The notes: a model not told the origin generated them from the sequence alone. 64,000 nucleotides of DNA from Yoonia sp034652275 (GCF_034652275.1 NZ_JAXIWG010000003.1:434001-498000), one strand, 5' to 3'. Positions 7,457 through 16,039 are shown, numbered from the stretch's first letter. A program made the numbers and translations.

Positions 7457-8943
7457 TTCTTCTTGCCGAACCCCGACAGACCGGCGGGCAGTTGCATCCC
7501 GCCACCCAGACCCGGCAGGCCGCCGCGCCCTTGCAGGGCTTTAGCGGCTTCGGCCATGGCTTTGGGATCGTTCATGTCGGGCATGCCTTCGGGCGCGCCG
7601 CCTTTGCCGAACATGCCTTTCATCGCCTGTTTCAGCATCCCGCCCTTGCCCATCTTTTTCATCATATCGGCCATCTGGCGGTGCTGTTTGATGAGCTTGT
7701 TGAGTTCGGACACCTCGAGCCCTGCACCCGCCGCGATGCGTTTCTTGCGGCTGGCTGCCAGCAGGTCGGGGTTGGCGCGTTCTTTCTTGGTCATCGAATT
7801 GATCAGCGCGATCTGGCGTTTGAGGATGCCGTCATCCATGCCTGCCGCCGCCATCTGTTTGCCCATCTTGGCGGCACCGGGCATCATGCCCATCATGCCT
7901 TCCATGCCGCCCATCTTGAGCATCTGTTCCAGCTGCATCTTGAGGTCGTTCATGTTGAACCGGCCCTGCTGGAACCGTTTCATCATGCGCGCGGCCTGTT
8001 CGGCCTCGATCGTTTCCTGCGCCTTTTCGACAAGTGCGACGATATCGCCCATGCCAAGGATGCGGCCCGCGATGCGCGAGGGTTCGAAGGTTTCGATCGC
8101 GTCCATCTTTTCGCCAAGGCCGACGAAACGGATTGGCTTGCCGGTGATCGCGCGCATCGATAGCGCCGCACCGCCGCGCCCGTCGCCGTCCATCCGCGTC
8201 AGGACCACGCCGGTGACGCCGATCTTGTCGTCGAATTCCTGCGCGACATTGACTGCATCCTGACCTGTCAGGCCATCGACGACCAGCAGCGTTTCGCGCG
8301 GATTGGCGATATCGCGCACGGCGGCGGCCTGCGCGATCAGTTCGGCGTCAATGTGCAACCGGCCCGCGGTGTCGAGCATATAGACGTCATAGCCGCCCAA
8401 AGACGCCTGCACCTTGGCGCGTTTGGCGATCTGGACGGGGGTTTCGCCCTTGACGATGGGCAGCGTATCCACGCCGATCTGCATCCCGAGGATCGCAAGC
8501 TGTTCCATCGCCGCAGGGCGGTTGGTGTCAAGCGAGGCCATCAGGACTTTCTTGCCTTCGCGTTCTTTCAAACGCTTGGCGAGCTTGGCCGTCGTGGTGG
8601 TTTTACCCGACCCTTGCAGACCGACCATTAGGATCGGCGCAGGCGGGTTGTCGATCTTCAGCGCGCCGGGATCTTCGTCGCCGGTTAGCACGCGCTGGAG
8701 TTCGTCATGCACGATCTTGACGACCTGCTGGCCGGGCGTGATGGACTTGGTGACGGCCTGACCTGTCGCCTTGGCCTGCACAGCAGCAACGAAATCGCGC
8801 GCGACGGGCAGCGACACGTCCGCCTCGAGCAAGGCGATGCGGACCTCGCGCAGGGCAGTTTTGACATCATCTTCGGACAGCGCACCCTGCTTGGTCAGCT
8901 TGTCGAAAACACCTGACAGGCGTTCGGAGAGATTTTCAAACAT
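7453..8943 (-). CDS. ffh: Signal recognition particle protein Ffh
   Basis: A 496-residue SRP54/Ffh GTPase that binds 4.5S RNA and signal sequences and, with FtsY, delivers nascent membrane proteins to the translocon. The N domain starts MFENLSERLSGVFDKL. The G domain has GLQGSGKTTT (P-loop, near 107-116), DTNRPAAMEQL, DTAGRLHID and TRMDGDGRGG. A Met-rich M domain follows from about residue 320 and ends in a Gly/Pro-rich tail. Start ATG 8943 gives the family N-terminus; the frame upstream to 9024 lacks support. The stop overlaps the acetyltransferase start by ATGA. Confidence 0.97.
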   Translation of the reverse strand: MFENLSERLSGVFDKLTKQGALSEDDVKTALREVRIALLEADVSLPVARDFVAAVQAKATGQAVTKSITPGQQVVKIVHDELQRVLTGDEDPGALKIDNPPAPILMVGLQGSGKTTTTAKLAKRLKEREGKKVLMASLDTNRPAAMEQLAILGMQIGVDTLPIVKGETPVQIAKRAKVQASLGGYDVYMLDTAGRLHIDAELIAQAAAVRDIANPRETLLVVDGLTGQDAVNVAQEFDDKIGVTGVVLTRMDGDGRGGAALSMRAITGKPIRFVGLGEKMDAIETFEPSRIAGRILGMGDIVALVEKAQETIEAEQAARMMKRFQQGRFNMNDLKMQLEQMLKMGGMEGMMGMMPGAAKMGKQMAAAGMDDGILKRQIALINSMTKKERANPDLLAASRKKRIAAGAGLEVSELNKLIKQHRQMADMMKKMGKGGMLKQAMKGMFGKGGAPEGMPDMNDPKAMAEAAKALQGRGGLPGLGGGMQLPAGLSGFGKKK

Positions 8944-9043
8944 AGGCCACGGCCCTTTTGTCGTTTCGGTTGCGGCCCATCCTATAACAGACGTGCCAAA
9001 GCAGGAATGCCCCCGTGGGCGCAACGCGCTGACGGAGGGCGAT

Positions 9044-9081
9044 CCCCTGAATGCGGGGACCGGAAAGCACAGGCATTCCGG
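9044..9081 (-). terminator. Tandem hairpins downstream of the DoxX-like gene
   Basis: CCGGAA...TTCCGG (9060-9081) and CCCC...GGGG (9044-9058) lie in tandem after the stop of the minus-strand gene ending at 9116 and before ffh. No T-run. They probably end that transcript. The rest of the 172-base gap shows nothing else. Confidence 0.4.
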
Positions 9082-9115
9082 AATATGGGGCGTTTATGCC
9101 GACTGGCAGCGCGAG

Positions 9116-9487
9116 TCAACTGCCCCGCAGTTGCGTGATCTTGTGCAGCGTGTTGGCGCGATAGGCATAGGCGACGGTGCCCGTGCCCGCGATCAGCGCC
9201 AGCATGTGCAGATAGGGTGGTCCGACCCAGATCAGCAGGGCCGACAGCCCGATAATCATGGTGGCCAGCAGCAACAGCCCCGCAACCCCTTCCCAGCCGC
9301 GCCACCAGAGCAGGGCAGCGCCCAGCACCTCGACCGAGCCGGTGATGTAGCGGGGAAACTGGCCAAAGCCGATCGCGTCATAAATGGCAATATCGGTGCT
9401 GTATCCGGTCAGCTTGCGCAGGCCGAAGTAAAGGAACGCGATGGTCAGGGCGGCGCGCAGGCCGGTCAGGATGGCAGACTGTGTCAT
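9116..9487 (-). CDS. DoxX-like four-helix membrane protein
   Basis: A 123-residue inner-membrane protein with four hydrophobic segments (about 5-22, 45-62, 68-88, 92-110). The arrangement resembles the DoxX/DoxD-like superfamily: FLYFGLRKLTGY near the N-terminus, then IGFGQFPRYITGSVEVLGAA. Members have been linked to thiosulfate oxidation, redox homeostasis or electron transport, but the role here cannot be assigned. It is divergent from a LysR-type regulator that starts 112 bases away and may control it. No clear Shine-Dalgarno. Confidence 0.7.
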   Translation of the reverse strand: MTQSAILTGLRAALTIAFLYFGLRKLTGYSTDIAIYDAIGFGQFPRYITGSVEVLGAALLWWRGWEGVAGLLLLATMIIGLSALLIWVGPPYLHMLALIAGTGTVAYAYRANTLHKITQLRGS

Positions 9488-9599
9488 GTCAAACAGCTAG
9501 GCCGCGCTACAGATTATCAAGGGTGCGTGTTTCCCCTTGCGCTGACGAACGGTTTGCAGGACTTTCGGTGCGGAATGTTTGTCAGCGCACGGAGCCGAC

Positions 9600-10472
9600 A
9601 TGGAGAACTGGGACGAAATCCGCACCGCCTTTCAGGTCGCGCGCAAAGGCACGGTGAGCGGTGCAGCCGAAGAGCTTGGCGTGCATCATGCCACCGTGAT
9701 CCGCCATATCGACGCGCTCGAACAGCGGCTGGGTGTGAAACTGTTCCAACGCCATGCACGCGGCTATACTGCGACCGAGGCAGGGCAGGACCTGTTGCAG
9801 GTCGCGCAGGCGACGGACGACCAGTTCACCCAGCTTGCCGGCCGGATCAAGGGGCAGGGCGAGGGTGTCTCGGGCGATCTGGTGATCACCTCGCTTGACA
9901 TGCTGTCGCAACGGCTGACCCCCGTGATGGTGGCGTTCCAGAACGAATATCCGCAGGTGCGCATCCGTTACCGCACCGGCGATCGCGTGTTCCGGCTGGA
10001 GTATGGCGAGGCGCATGTCGCGATCCGCGCAGGCGCGATGCCCGAAGAGCCCGACAATGTGGTGCAGCCTTTCATGTCGCAGCGGATGTCGCTGGTGGCA
10101 TCTGCCGCCTATATCGACCGCTACGGTCTGCCGGATGGCGCCGACGACCTGCCGCACCACCGTTTCGTGATCAGCGACGATGAAAAATCCCGCGCCCCTT
10201 TCGAACGCTGGCTGCGCCACCGTGTGCCGGACGCGGCTTTGATGTACCGCGCTTCTGATCCGCGGAACATGCTGGACGCGATCCTTGCAGGGGCGGGGAT
10301 CGGGTTTGTGATGCAGCAGGAATGCGCGGCCCACGGGTTGACCGAGGTGATCCCCAGCCTTGATGACTGGTCGGCGCCTTTGTGGCTTGTCACCCATGTC
10401 GATCTGCACCGCACGACCAAGGTGCAGGCCTTCCTGCGGTTTCTCAAGGATCAAATGAAGACCGCATCATGA
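9600..10472 (+). CDS. LysR-family transcriptional regulator
   Basis: A 290-residue LysR-type regulator. The N-terminal winged helix-turn-helix covers about residues 1-60 and includes GTVSGAAEELGVHHATVIRHI and the linker start. The effector-binding domain begins near residue 90 with GDLVITSLDML. ATG 9600 is chosen over an in-frame TTG at 9579 because GGAG lies 5 bases before it. It is divergent from the DoxX-like gene and overlaps the downstream EamA transporter by ATGA, so either could be its target. The inducer is unknown. Confidence 0.9.
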   Translation: MENWDEIRTAFQVARKGTVSGAAEELGVHHATVIRHIDALEQRLGVKLFQRHARGYTATEAGQDLLQVAQATDDQFTQLAGRIKGQGEGVSGDLVITSLDMLSQRLTPVMVAFQNEYPQVRIRYRTGDRVFRLEYGEAHVAIRAGAMPEEPDNVVQPFMSQRMSLVASAAYIDRYGLPDGADDLPHHRFVISDDEKSRAPFERWLRHRVPDAALMYRASDPRNMLDAILAGAGIGFVMQQECAAHGLTEVIPSLDDWSAPLWLVTHVDLHRTTKVQAFLRFLKDQMKTAS

Positions 10473-11347
10473 CACAGGCCCGCGCCGGGCATCTGGCGAT
10501 GCTCGTGTTCTCGACGCTGGTGGCGGGGTCATTCGCGCTGGGCGCGCTTGCGGCCAATGATATCGCCCCCATCGCGCTGAACGCAGTGCGGTTCTGGATC
10601 GCGGTGCTGATCCTTGGCGCGGCGGTAGTGGCGACAGGCGGGATCACGCAGGGGGCTGTCGCAGCGCTTTGGCGTTATCCTTTGCTGGCGGCCTTCCTGA
10701 CCACTTATTTCGTCGCGATGTTCGAAGGGTTGAAAACCGCGCCACCGGTCAGTGCCGCGGCCGTCTTTACCCTGACACCGCTGATGGCGGGGGTGTTCGG
10801 CTGGCTCTTGCTGGGCCAGCGGTTCACGCCGCGCATCCTGCTCGCGCTGGCGATCGGCGGGGCGGGCGCGCTCTGGGTGATCTTTCGCGCCGATGTCGCG
10901 GCCCTGTTGCGCTTCGAGATCGGGCGCGGAGAGCTGATCTATCTCGGCGGGTGCTTGGCCCATGCCGTCTATACGCCGCTCGTGCGGCGGCTGAACCGGG
11001 GCGAGCCTGCGCTGGTGTTCAGCTTCGGCGTGTTGCTGGCGGGGGCCATGCTGTTGACCGTGTTCGGCTGGGCCGATCTGCAGGCGACCGACTGGACAGC
11101 ACTGCCCGCGATTGTCTGGATCACGATCCTTTACACGGCCCTGTTCGCCAGTGCCGCCACCTTCACCCTTCTGCAATTCGCCACGATGCGGCTGCCCAGC
11201 AGCAAGGTCATGGCCTATACCTATCTGGTACCCAGCTGGGTCATCGTCTGGGGTGTGGCACTGGGTGGTGTAATGCCGCCCGCCATCGTCATGGCGGGGC
11301 TTGGCGTCACGATTGTGGCGCTGGTTCTGCTTCTGCGGGAAGACTAG
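10469..11347 (+). CDS. EamA/DMT-family permease
   Basis: A 292-residue inner-membrane protein with ten predicted hydrophobic segments arranged as two EamA repeats, typical of drug/metabolite exporters that move amino acids or other small metabolites. ATG 10469 overlaps the LysR stop (ATGA), so the two are translationally coupled. The last 41 bases overlap the 3' end of the convergent ArsR gene. The coupling to a LysR regulator suggests regulated efflux. The substrate cannot be inferred. Confidence 0.88.
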   Translation: MTQARAGHLAMLVFSTLVAGSFALGALAANDIAPIALNAVRFWIAVLILGAAVVATGGITQGAVAALWRYPLLAAFLTTYFVAMFEGLKTAPPVSAAAVFTLTPLMAGVFGWLLLGQRFTPRILLALAIGGAGALWVIFRADVAALLRFEIGRGELIYLGGCLAHAVYTPLVRRLNRGEPALVFSFGVLLAGAMLLTVFGWADLQATDWTALPAIVWITILYTALFASAATFTLLQFATMRLPSSKVMAYTYLVPSWVIVWGVALGGVMPPAIVMAGLGVTIVALVLLLRED

Positions 11348-11663
11348 CGAATTCGCGGTCCAGAAACGCCTCGAACGCGTCCAGATCGACAGGTTCCATC
11401 TGCCCGAACCCCGCCATCCAGACCGAGGCCGCGCGCAAGGCATCGGGTTCGAGCTTGCACCATTTCACGCGCCCGCGCTTTTCCTGACTGATCAGGCCTG
11501 CGGCGGTCAGCACGCCCAGATGTTTGGAAATCGCCGCCAGCGACATCGCAAAAGGCTCGGCCACATCCGTCACCGCCATATCGTCCTCGAGCAGCATCGA
11601 CAGGATCGCGCGGCGCGTGGGGTCTGCAAGTGCTGCAAAGGTAATATCAAGTGTGGCGGCCAT
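11307..11663 (-). CDS. ArsR-family winged-helix regulator
   Basis: A 118-residue ArsR-type repressor with the fold start FAALADPTRRAILSML and recognition helix region MSLAAISKHLGVLTAAGLI (about residues 40-60). No CxC metal motif is present next to the helix, so it is more like the SdpR or methyltransferase-associated branch than a metal sensor. Start ATG 11663 is preferred because homology begins there. Upstream in-frame ATGs at 11684 and 11702 are possible. No Shine-Dalgarno precedes 11663, and a TTGACG/CATATG promoter ends just before it, so the mRNA may be leaderless. It overlaps the EamA 3' end by 41 bases. Confidence 0.82.
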   Translation of the reverse strand: MAATLDITFAALADPTRRAILSMLLEDDMAVTDVAEPFAMSLAAISKHLGVLTAAGLISQEKRGRVKWCKLEPDALRAASVWMAGFGQMEPVDLDAFEAFLDREFASLPAEAEPAPQS

Positions 11664-11669
11664 GTCTGC

Positions 11670-11698
11670 GCATATGCGATCCATTGATAAAACGTCAA
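11670..11698 (-). promoter_or_regulatory. Candidate sigma-70 promoter for the ArsR gene
   Basis: TTGACG (11698-11693), a 16-base spacer, then CATATG (about 11676-11671). The predicted start of transcription falls at or next to the ATG at 11663, fitting a leaderless mRNA. Prediction by eye only. Confidence 0.3.
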
Positions 11699-11754
11699 CC
11701 ATCCGGTTGAATATGGATATACGGCAGAACAGGCGCGCCACACCCTTCTTCCAG

Positions 11755-11776
11755 CTTCATATTTCAAAAATACTCA
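11755..11776. repeat. Possible degenerate copy of the dispersed element
   Basis: CTTCATATTTCAAAAATACTC resembles the copy at 27911-27934 (CTTC, T-run, CCAAAAATACTC). It lies in the gap before the ATP synthase operon. Relationship is tentative. Confidence 0.3.
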
Positions 11777-11869
11777 ATTAAAACAAATGTTTAATGTGAT
11801 TTTGTCGTAGCTTGACTCTGTGACTGCACCACCCTAAACCCACGACAACCTTCCAAAGGGGCCTGACCG

Positions 11870-12205
11870 ATGACGGAACCGCAGGACGCAGATCGCCTGA
11901 AGGCGCTCGAGGCGAAGATTGCGGCGCTCAAGACACCGGCCAAGGTCAAGGACCATTCGGAAGAACATTATTCTCAGGCACAGCTTGCCTGGCGGATGGT
12001 GGTCGAACTCGTGGCCGGTCTTGGGATCGGTTTCGGCATCGGATACGGACTGGATACCCTGTTTGGGACCATGCCGATTTTTCTGGTGATATTCATATTC
12101 CTCGGCCTTGCGGCGGGTGTGCAGACGATGATGCGCTCGGCGGCCGAAATACAGTTGAAGCAGCAGCGCGCTGCACAGGAAAAGGGTGACGCAAGTGGCG
12201 ACTGA
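11870..12205 (+). CDS. atpI: ATP synthase accessory subunit I
   Basis: A 111-residue AtpI/AtpZ-type protein. A charged cytoplasmic N-terminus of about 45 residues is followed by two membrane segments (about 47-64 and 69-89), with GIGFGIGYGLDTLFGT between them. It is thought to assist c-ring assembly or Mg2+ handling. First gene of the F0 operon. AAAGGGG lies 9 bases before ATG 11870. The last bases overlap the start of atpB. Confidence 0.92.
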   Translation: MTEPQDADRLKALEAKIAALKTPAKVKDHSEEHYSQAQLAWRMVVELVAGLGIGFGIGYGLDTLFGTMPIFLVIFIFLGLAAGVQTMMRSAAEIQLKQQRAAQEKGDASGD

Positions 12206-12947
12206 ACCAGAAACCCAAGGTGGTCTTGTCTTCCATCCGCTGGACCAGTTCATCGTCAAGCCAGCTTTCGGTGATGGCGCGATCAACTGGTACACTGTGA
12301 CCAACGTCACCGTCTGGATGGGGATCATCCTCCTGGCGATCTTCGCGCTGTTCGTGCTGGGCAGCCGCGGCCGCGCGATCATTCCGTCGCGGGTGCAGTC
12401 GATCGTCGAACTGATGTACGGCTTTATCTACAAGATGATCGAGGACATCAGCGGTAAGGACGGGGTCAAGTATTTCCCCTATATCATGACGCTGTTCCTG
12501 TTCATCCTGTTTGCCAACTACCTTGCGCTGATCCCGATGTCCTACAGCCCGACCTCGATGATCGCGGTCACGGCGACGCTGGGTTTCGGGGCCTTCATCG
12601 CGATCACGATCCTTGGCTTCGTCAAGAACGGCATGTCGTTCCTGAGCCTGTTCTGGGTCTCTGCCGCACCCTTGCCGCTGCGGCCGGTCATCGCCCTGAT
12701 CGAGATTATCTCTTACTTCGTGCGCCCCGTCAGCCTGTCCATCCGACTGGTAGGCAATATCGCGGCCGGTCACGTCGTTCTGAAAGTGTTCGCCGGCTTC
12801 GCGGCGGTCACGCTGGCAAGCCCTGCTGCAGTGCTTGGCATCGTCGCCATCTATGGGCTGGAGGTGCTGGTCGCCGGCATCCAGGCCTATGTTTTCACGA
12901 TCCTGATCTGTGTCTATCTCAAGGACGCACTTCACCCGCATCACTAA
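12195..12947 (+). CDS. atpB: ATP synthase F0 subunit a
   Basis: A 250-residue F0 subunit a, which provides the proton half-channels. Five to six membrane helices are visible. The essential arginine lies in LSIRLVGNIAAGHV, and the C-terminal helix includes EVLVAGIQAYVFTIL. GTG 12195 (MATEPETQGG) is chosen over GTG 12186 because it matches the usual N-terminus and leaves a workable distance to AAGGG. It overlaps atpI by 11 bases. The spacer to atpE holds a palindrome. Confidence 0.95.
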   Translation: MATEPETQGGLVFHPLDQFIVKPAFGDGAINWYTVTNVTVWMGIILLAIFALFVLGSRGRAIIPSRVQSIVELMYGFIYKMIEDISGKDGVKYFPYIMTLFLFILFANYLALIPMSYSPTSMIAVTATLGFGAFIAITILGFVKNGMSFLSLFWVSAAPLPLRPVIALIEIISYFVRPVSLSIRLVGNIAAGHVVLKVFAGFAAVTLASPAAVLGIVAIYGLEVLVAGIQAYVFTILICVYLKDALHPHH

Positions 12948-12951
12948 CACC

Positions 12952-12973
12952 GGATGGGTGAGATCACCCATCC
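12952..12973. repeat. Palindrome between atpB and atpE
   Basis: GGATGGGTGA / TCACCCATCC separated by two bases, followed by CTAC. It has the same plan as the palindromes at 6589 and 43527. Within the F0 operon it may act as a processing or stability structure that separates the low-copy subunit a message from the high-copy subunit c message. Confidence 0.5.
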
Positions 12974-13007
12974 TACCTCTCAACTTCCAATCGTAAGGAG
13001 AATTCAC

Positions 13008-13232
13008 ATGGAAGGCGAACTCGCACATCTGGGGGCCGGTCTGGCCGCATTCGGTTCCGGCTTTGCAGCACTCGGCGTCGGCAACGTGGCTGGCAGCTAT
13101 CTGTCGGGCGCTTTGCGCAACCCATCGGCAGCCGCTGGCCAGACAGCCACGCTGTTCATCGGTCTGGCATTCGCAGAAGCGCTGGGGATCTTCTCGTTCC
13201 TCGCTGCACTTCTGCTGATGTTCGCAGTCTAA
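13008..13232 (+). CDS. atpE: ATP synthase F0 subunit c
   Basis: A 74-residue c-ring subunit with two membrane helices and a polar loop (ALRNPSAAAGQ). The proton-carrying acid is Glu57 in LAFAEALGIFSF. There is no obvious sodium-coordination set, so it is probably H+-coupled. AAGGAG is 7 bases before ATG 13008, the strongest Shine-Dalgarno in the operon, fitting its high stoichiometry. It is flanked by hairpins at 12952 and 13254. Confidence 0.96.
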   Translation: MEGELAHLGAGLAAFGSGFAALGVGNVAGSYLSGALRNPSAAAGQTATLFIGLAFAEALGIFSFLAALLLMFAV

Positions 13233-13253
13233 GACACGACCCAAATCCTTACG

Positions 13254-13286
13254 ACCGGCCGACGGGTGTGAACCCTGTCGGCCGGT
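13254..13286 (+). promoter_or_regulatory. Strong intercistronic hairpin after atpE
   Basis: ACCGGCCGAC / GTCGGCCGGT is a 10-bp perfect stem, extended inside by GGG/CCC around TGTGAA. It lies 21 bases after the atpE stop and 28 before atpX. Without a T-run it more likely protects the atpE message from 3' decay than terminates. Confidence 0.6.
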
Positions 13287-13313
13287 AAACCTGCAAGGTA
13301 TCCGGGGACCATC

Positions 13314-13859
13314 ATGGAAACAGAGACAACAAACATTGCAGGGGCCTGCGTCGACGCTGGTGGATATGCCATCGGCATGCCGCAGCTTTGCGCCGAATGG
13401 ATGCCGAACCAGATTTTCTGGCTGCTCGTCACCCTTGTCGCCATTTTCTTCTTGCTGTCGCGTATCGCGTTGCCGCGGATCGGTGCGGTCCTTGCGGAAC
13501 GTTCCGGCACGATCACCAACGACATCGCCGCCGCGGAAGACCTCAAGAACAAAGCGGCCGAGGCAGAAGCTGCCTATGAGCAGGCGCTGAAAGATGCCCG
13601 CGCCAAAGCGCAGGAGATCATCGCCAAGGCCAAGGCCGAAATTCAGGCCGAACTCGACATCGAGATGCAAAAGGCCGATGCCGCCATCGCCGCCAAGACG
13701 GCCGAAAGCGAAGCCGCCATCGGCGAGATCCGCGACAGTGCCATCAAGAACATCACCGCGGTCGCCAAAGACACGGCCAAGGAACTGGTGCTGGCCATGG
13801 GCGGCACTGCCGATGCCAAGACCATCACCGCCGCGGTCAACGCGCGGATGAAAGGATAA
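13314..13859 (+). CDS. atpX: ATP synthase F0 subunit b'
   Basis: A 181-residue b' subunit of the peripheral stalk, found with b in phototrophic and many alphaproteobacterial enzymes. One membrane helix lies near residues 32-52 (FWLLVTLVAIFFLLSRIA). A long Ala/Glu/Lys-rich coiled coil follows (about 60-165). The N-terminal part is extended and includes two cysteines. It is 4 bases ahead of atpF. Paired b and b' genes support a heterodimeric stator. Confidence 0.94.
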   Translation: METETTNIAGACVDAGGYAIGMPQLCAEWMPNQIFWLLVTLVAIFFLLSRIALPRIGAVLAERSGTITNDIAAAEDLKNKAAEAEAAYEQALKDARAKAQEIIAKAKAEIQAELDIEMQKADAAIAAKTAESEAAIGEIRDSAIKNITAVAKDTAKELVLAMGGTADAKTITAAVNARMKG

Positions 13860-13862
13860 GTC

Positions 13863-14420
13863 ATGCGAATTCTGGTCACCGCCCTTTTCGCTGCTGCTGC
13901 CTCGCCTGCATTGGCGGCGGATTATCCTTTCGTGTCGCTGCGGAACACGGATTTCGTGGTTCTGATCGCCTTTGTGATCTTCATCGGCATCCTGCTTTAC
14001 TACAAAGTACCGGCACTTATCGCTGGTTTGCTGGACAAACGTGCGGCCAATATCCGCGCCGAACTCGACGAAGCCAAAGCCCTGCGCGAAGAAGCCATGG
14101 CGCTGCTGGCCTCTTACGAGCGCAAGCAGAAGGACGTGCAGGTGCAGGCCGACCGGATCGTTGCATCCGCCAAGAAAGAAGCGACCGAGGCGGCCGCTGC
14201 CGCCAAGGAAGAGATCGCGAAATCCATCAGCCGCCGTATGGCTGCCGCCGAGGAGCAGATCGCATCCGCACAGGCCGCCGCGGTCAAGGACGTGCGTGAT
14301 CAGGCTGTGACTGTCGCCATCGCCGTTGCGAAAGAGGTGCTGGCAGGCCAGATGGATGCGAAATCCGCAGGCGCGCTCATTGACGATTCTATTGCTGTCG
14401 TCGCTGACAAGATGCACTGA
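13863..14420 (+). CDS. atpF: ATP synthase F0 subunit b
   Basis: A 185-residue b subunit. The N-terminus (MRILVTALFAAAASPALA) looks like a cleavable signal peptide, followed by the true membrane helix near residues 30-50 (VVLIAFVIFIGILLYYKV) and a long charged coiled coil binding F1 delta. Last gene of the operon. The F1 genes (atpHAGDC) are not nearby, as is usual in alphaproteobacteria. A strong terminator follows. Confidence 0.95.
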   Translation: MRILVTALFAAAASPALAADYPFVSLRNTDFVVLIAFVIFIGILLYYKVPALIAGLLDKRAANIRAELDEAKALREEAMALLASYERKQKDVQVQADRIVASAKKEATEAAAAAKEEIAKSISRRMAAAEEQIASAQAAAVKDVRDQAVTVAIAVAKEVLAGQMDAKSAGALIDDSIAVVADKMH

Positions 14421-14442
14421 CGCAGCAATTGCCGCGATTTAC

Positions 14443-14475
14443 AAAGCCCGCGTGCCGCAAGGTGCGCGGGCTTTT
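14443..14475 (+). terminator. Intrinsic terminator of the F0 operon
   Basis: AAAGCCCGCG TGCC with loop GCAA and GGTG CGCGGGCTTT: a 14-bp stem capped by a GNRA tetraloop, followed by TTTT. It lies 23 bases after the atpF stop. Confidence 0.9.
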
Positions 14476-14536
14476 GCGTTGACAGGCAAGGGTCTGGCTT
14501 GAAGACTGCGGCGCAACTTGTGCAGGAGAAGGCTTG

Positions 14537-15283
14537 ATGTCGCAACTCGGGCGCGGGCTTGGCGCCGCTGCCGTCTATATCCTGTGCATCCTGATGGCGA
14601 CAGCCTACAGCTATCGCTATGCCGATCCGCCAGCGGACGTGCCCGCAACGCTTGTCAGGCTGTTTGTGTTGCAAATCCTGCTGGTGCTGGTCTGTGCGAT
14701 CTTCGTGGCGCGCTTCGGATCGTGGCGGGTCTTCGGCTTTGGCCGTGTCAACTGGCCCGCGTTAATCTGGCTGTTCCCGTCCTTTGTGGTGATGGGCGCG
14801 ATGGCGGCAGGGCTGGCGCCCGCGTGGCAAGCAGGGGCGTTCGAAGGGCTGGCCCCCTGGGTCTGGGTCTTGCTGATCGGAGTGCCGTTATTGATCGGTT
14901 TTGGCGAAGAGGTGATGTTTCGCGGAATCCTTTTGCGCAGTGCGCAAAGGACCCTTCCGGTCCCGCTGGCCATGACGCTGAGCGCTGTCTTGTTCGCCGC
15001 CATGCATGCTCCGTCCGGCCTGATCGCACAGCCCGCGTCGGCGACCTTGCAAAACACGCTGTTCGCTCTGACGGTGGGGCTTTTTCTTGCCCCAGTCGCT
15101 TTGCGGCTGGGCAACCTGTGGCCGCTGATCATCTGGCACGCGGTCTGGAACATGCTGGTGTTCGCCAGCCAGATCGCAGGGGTCCAGCATGGCTTTGTGC
15201 TGATCGGTGTTCTTATTCAGGCGGCGGTGGCAGGCTGGCTCTGGCGGGATTTCGTGCGCTATCCGGTCCGTCTAGCGTCGTAA
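14537..15283 (+). CDS. CPBP-family intramembrane metalloprotease
   Basis: A 248-residue polytopic membrane protein of the CPBP (CAAX protease/bacteriocin-processing, Abi) family. Eight hydrophobic segments are visible. The active-site motifs are complete: EExxxR (E124, E125, R129), H157 in FAAMH, and HxxxN (H201, N205). Bacterial members cleave membrane substrates and some give bacteriocin self-immunity; no substrate is evident here. ATG 14537 is preferred over TTG 14534 because AGGAG lies 8 bases before it. Its 3' end overlaps the convergent GntR gene by 12 bases. Confidence 0.87.
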   Translation: MSQLGRGLGAAAVYILCILMATAYSYRYADPPADVPATLVRLFVLQILLVLVCAIFVARFGSWRVFGFGRVNWPALIWLFPSFVVMGAMAAGLAPAWQAGAFEGLAPWVWVLLIGVPLLIGFGEEVMFRGILLRSAQRTLPVPLAMTLSAVLFAAMHAPSGLIAQPASATLQNTLFALTVGLFLAPVALRLGNLWPLIIWHAVWNMLVFASQIAGVQHGFVLIGVLIQAAVAGWLWRDFVRYPVRLAS

Positions 15284-16039
15284 TTCGTGCTGGAACCGCT
15301 TTTGCGCAAAGGTCTCGTTGCGATCGACCTTTTGCTGGTCGGACAGCGCTTGTTCGACATAGTTCAGATGCGCCTCGACCGCTGTGCGTGCGGCGACGGG
15401 ATCGCGCGATTGCAGGCCGGTGTTGATCTGGCGATGCTGGTCCAGCAAGGCATCCCGCGTCGTGCGCTGCTTGAACATGATACTGCGGTTGTAGAACACG
15501 CCTTCGCGCAGCAGGTCATACATCGACCGCATCATGTGCAGCATGATGATGTTGTGGCTGGCTTCGATAATCGCAAGATGAAAGCTGGCGTCAAGGCTCG
15601 CCTCTTCGGCCGGATTGCGTTTCTGGTGGGCGGCTTCCATTTTCTGAAAGATCGTGTCGATGACCTTCAGATCCGTGTCGGTGCCCAAACGCGCGGCGCG
15701 TTCGGCGGCAAGCCCCTCCATATCGCGGCGAAAACTGATGTAGTCGAAGACCGCTTCGTCATGCGATGCAAAAAGCGTGACCAGTGCGGGCGAAAAAGCG
15801 GAGCCAAGCACATCGGCGACGAACACACCTGCCCCTGCACGCGACACCAGCAAACCGCGTTCCTGCAGGTCTGCCAAAGCCTCGCGCAGGGACGGGCGCG
15901 ACACATCCATTGTCTCGCTCAATTCGCGTTCTGACGGCAGGCGTTCGCCGGGGCGCAGGATACCGCGCAGGATCAGCCCTTCGATCTGGCGGACAATTCC
16001 CTGTGACAGTTTTTCCTGAAGAACCGGCTCGAACGGCAT
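15272..16039 (-). CDS. FadR-subfamily GntR transcriptional regulator, candidate glycolate regulator
   Basis: A 255-residue GntR regulator. The winged helix-turn-helix (about residues 10-75) has RLPSERELSETMDVSRPSLREAL. The C-terminal FCD domain (about 90-235) has the metal/acid-binding histidines in SFHLAIIEASHN and DQHRQINTGL. FCD regulators such as GlcC, LldR and PdhR sense small carboxylic acids. The start is ATG 16039, with GGAAAG 7 bases upstream; ATGs at 16054 and 16045 are alternatives. An inverted repeat TGGT-N11-ACCA just upstream is nearly identical to one before glcD, so autoregulation and control of glcDEF are inferred. Confidence 0.88.
   Translation of the reverse strand: MPFEPVLQEKLSQGIVRQIEGLILRGILRPGERLPSERELSETMDVSRPSLREALADLQERGLLVSRAGAGVFVADVLGSAFSPALVTLFASHDEAVFDYISFRRDMEGLAAERAARLGTDTDLKVIDTIFQKMEAAHQKRNPAEEASLDASFHLAIIEASHNIIMLHMMRSMYDLLREGVFYNRSIMFKQRTTRDALLDQHRQINTGLQSRDPVAARTAVEAHLNYVEQALSDQQKVDRNETFAQKRFQHELRR

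Noticed and set aside
6133..8263. Plus-strand frames over rpsP, chorismate mutase, GNAT and ffh
   Set aside because: All overlap well-supported minus-strand genes and have no family features.
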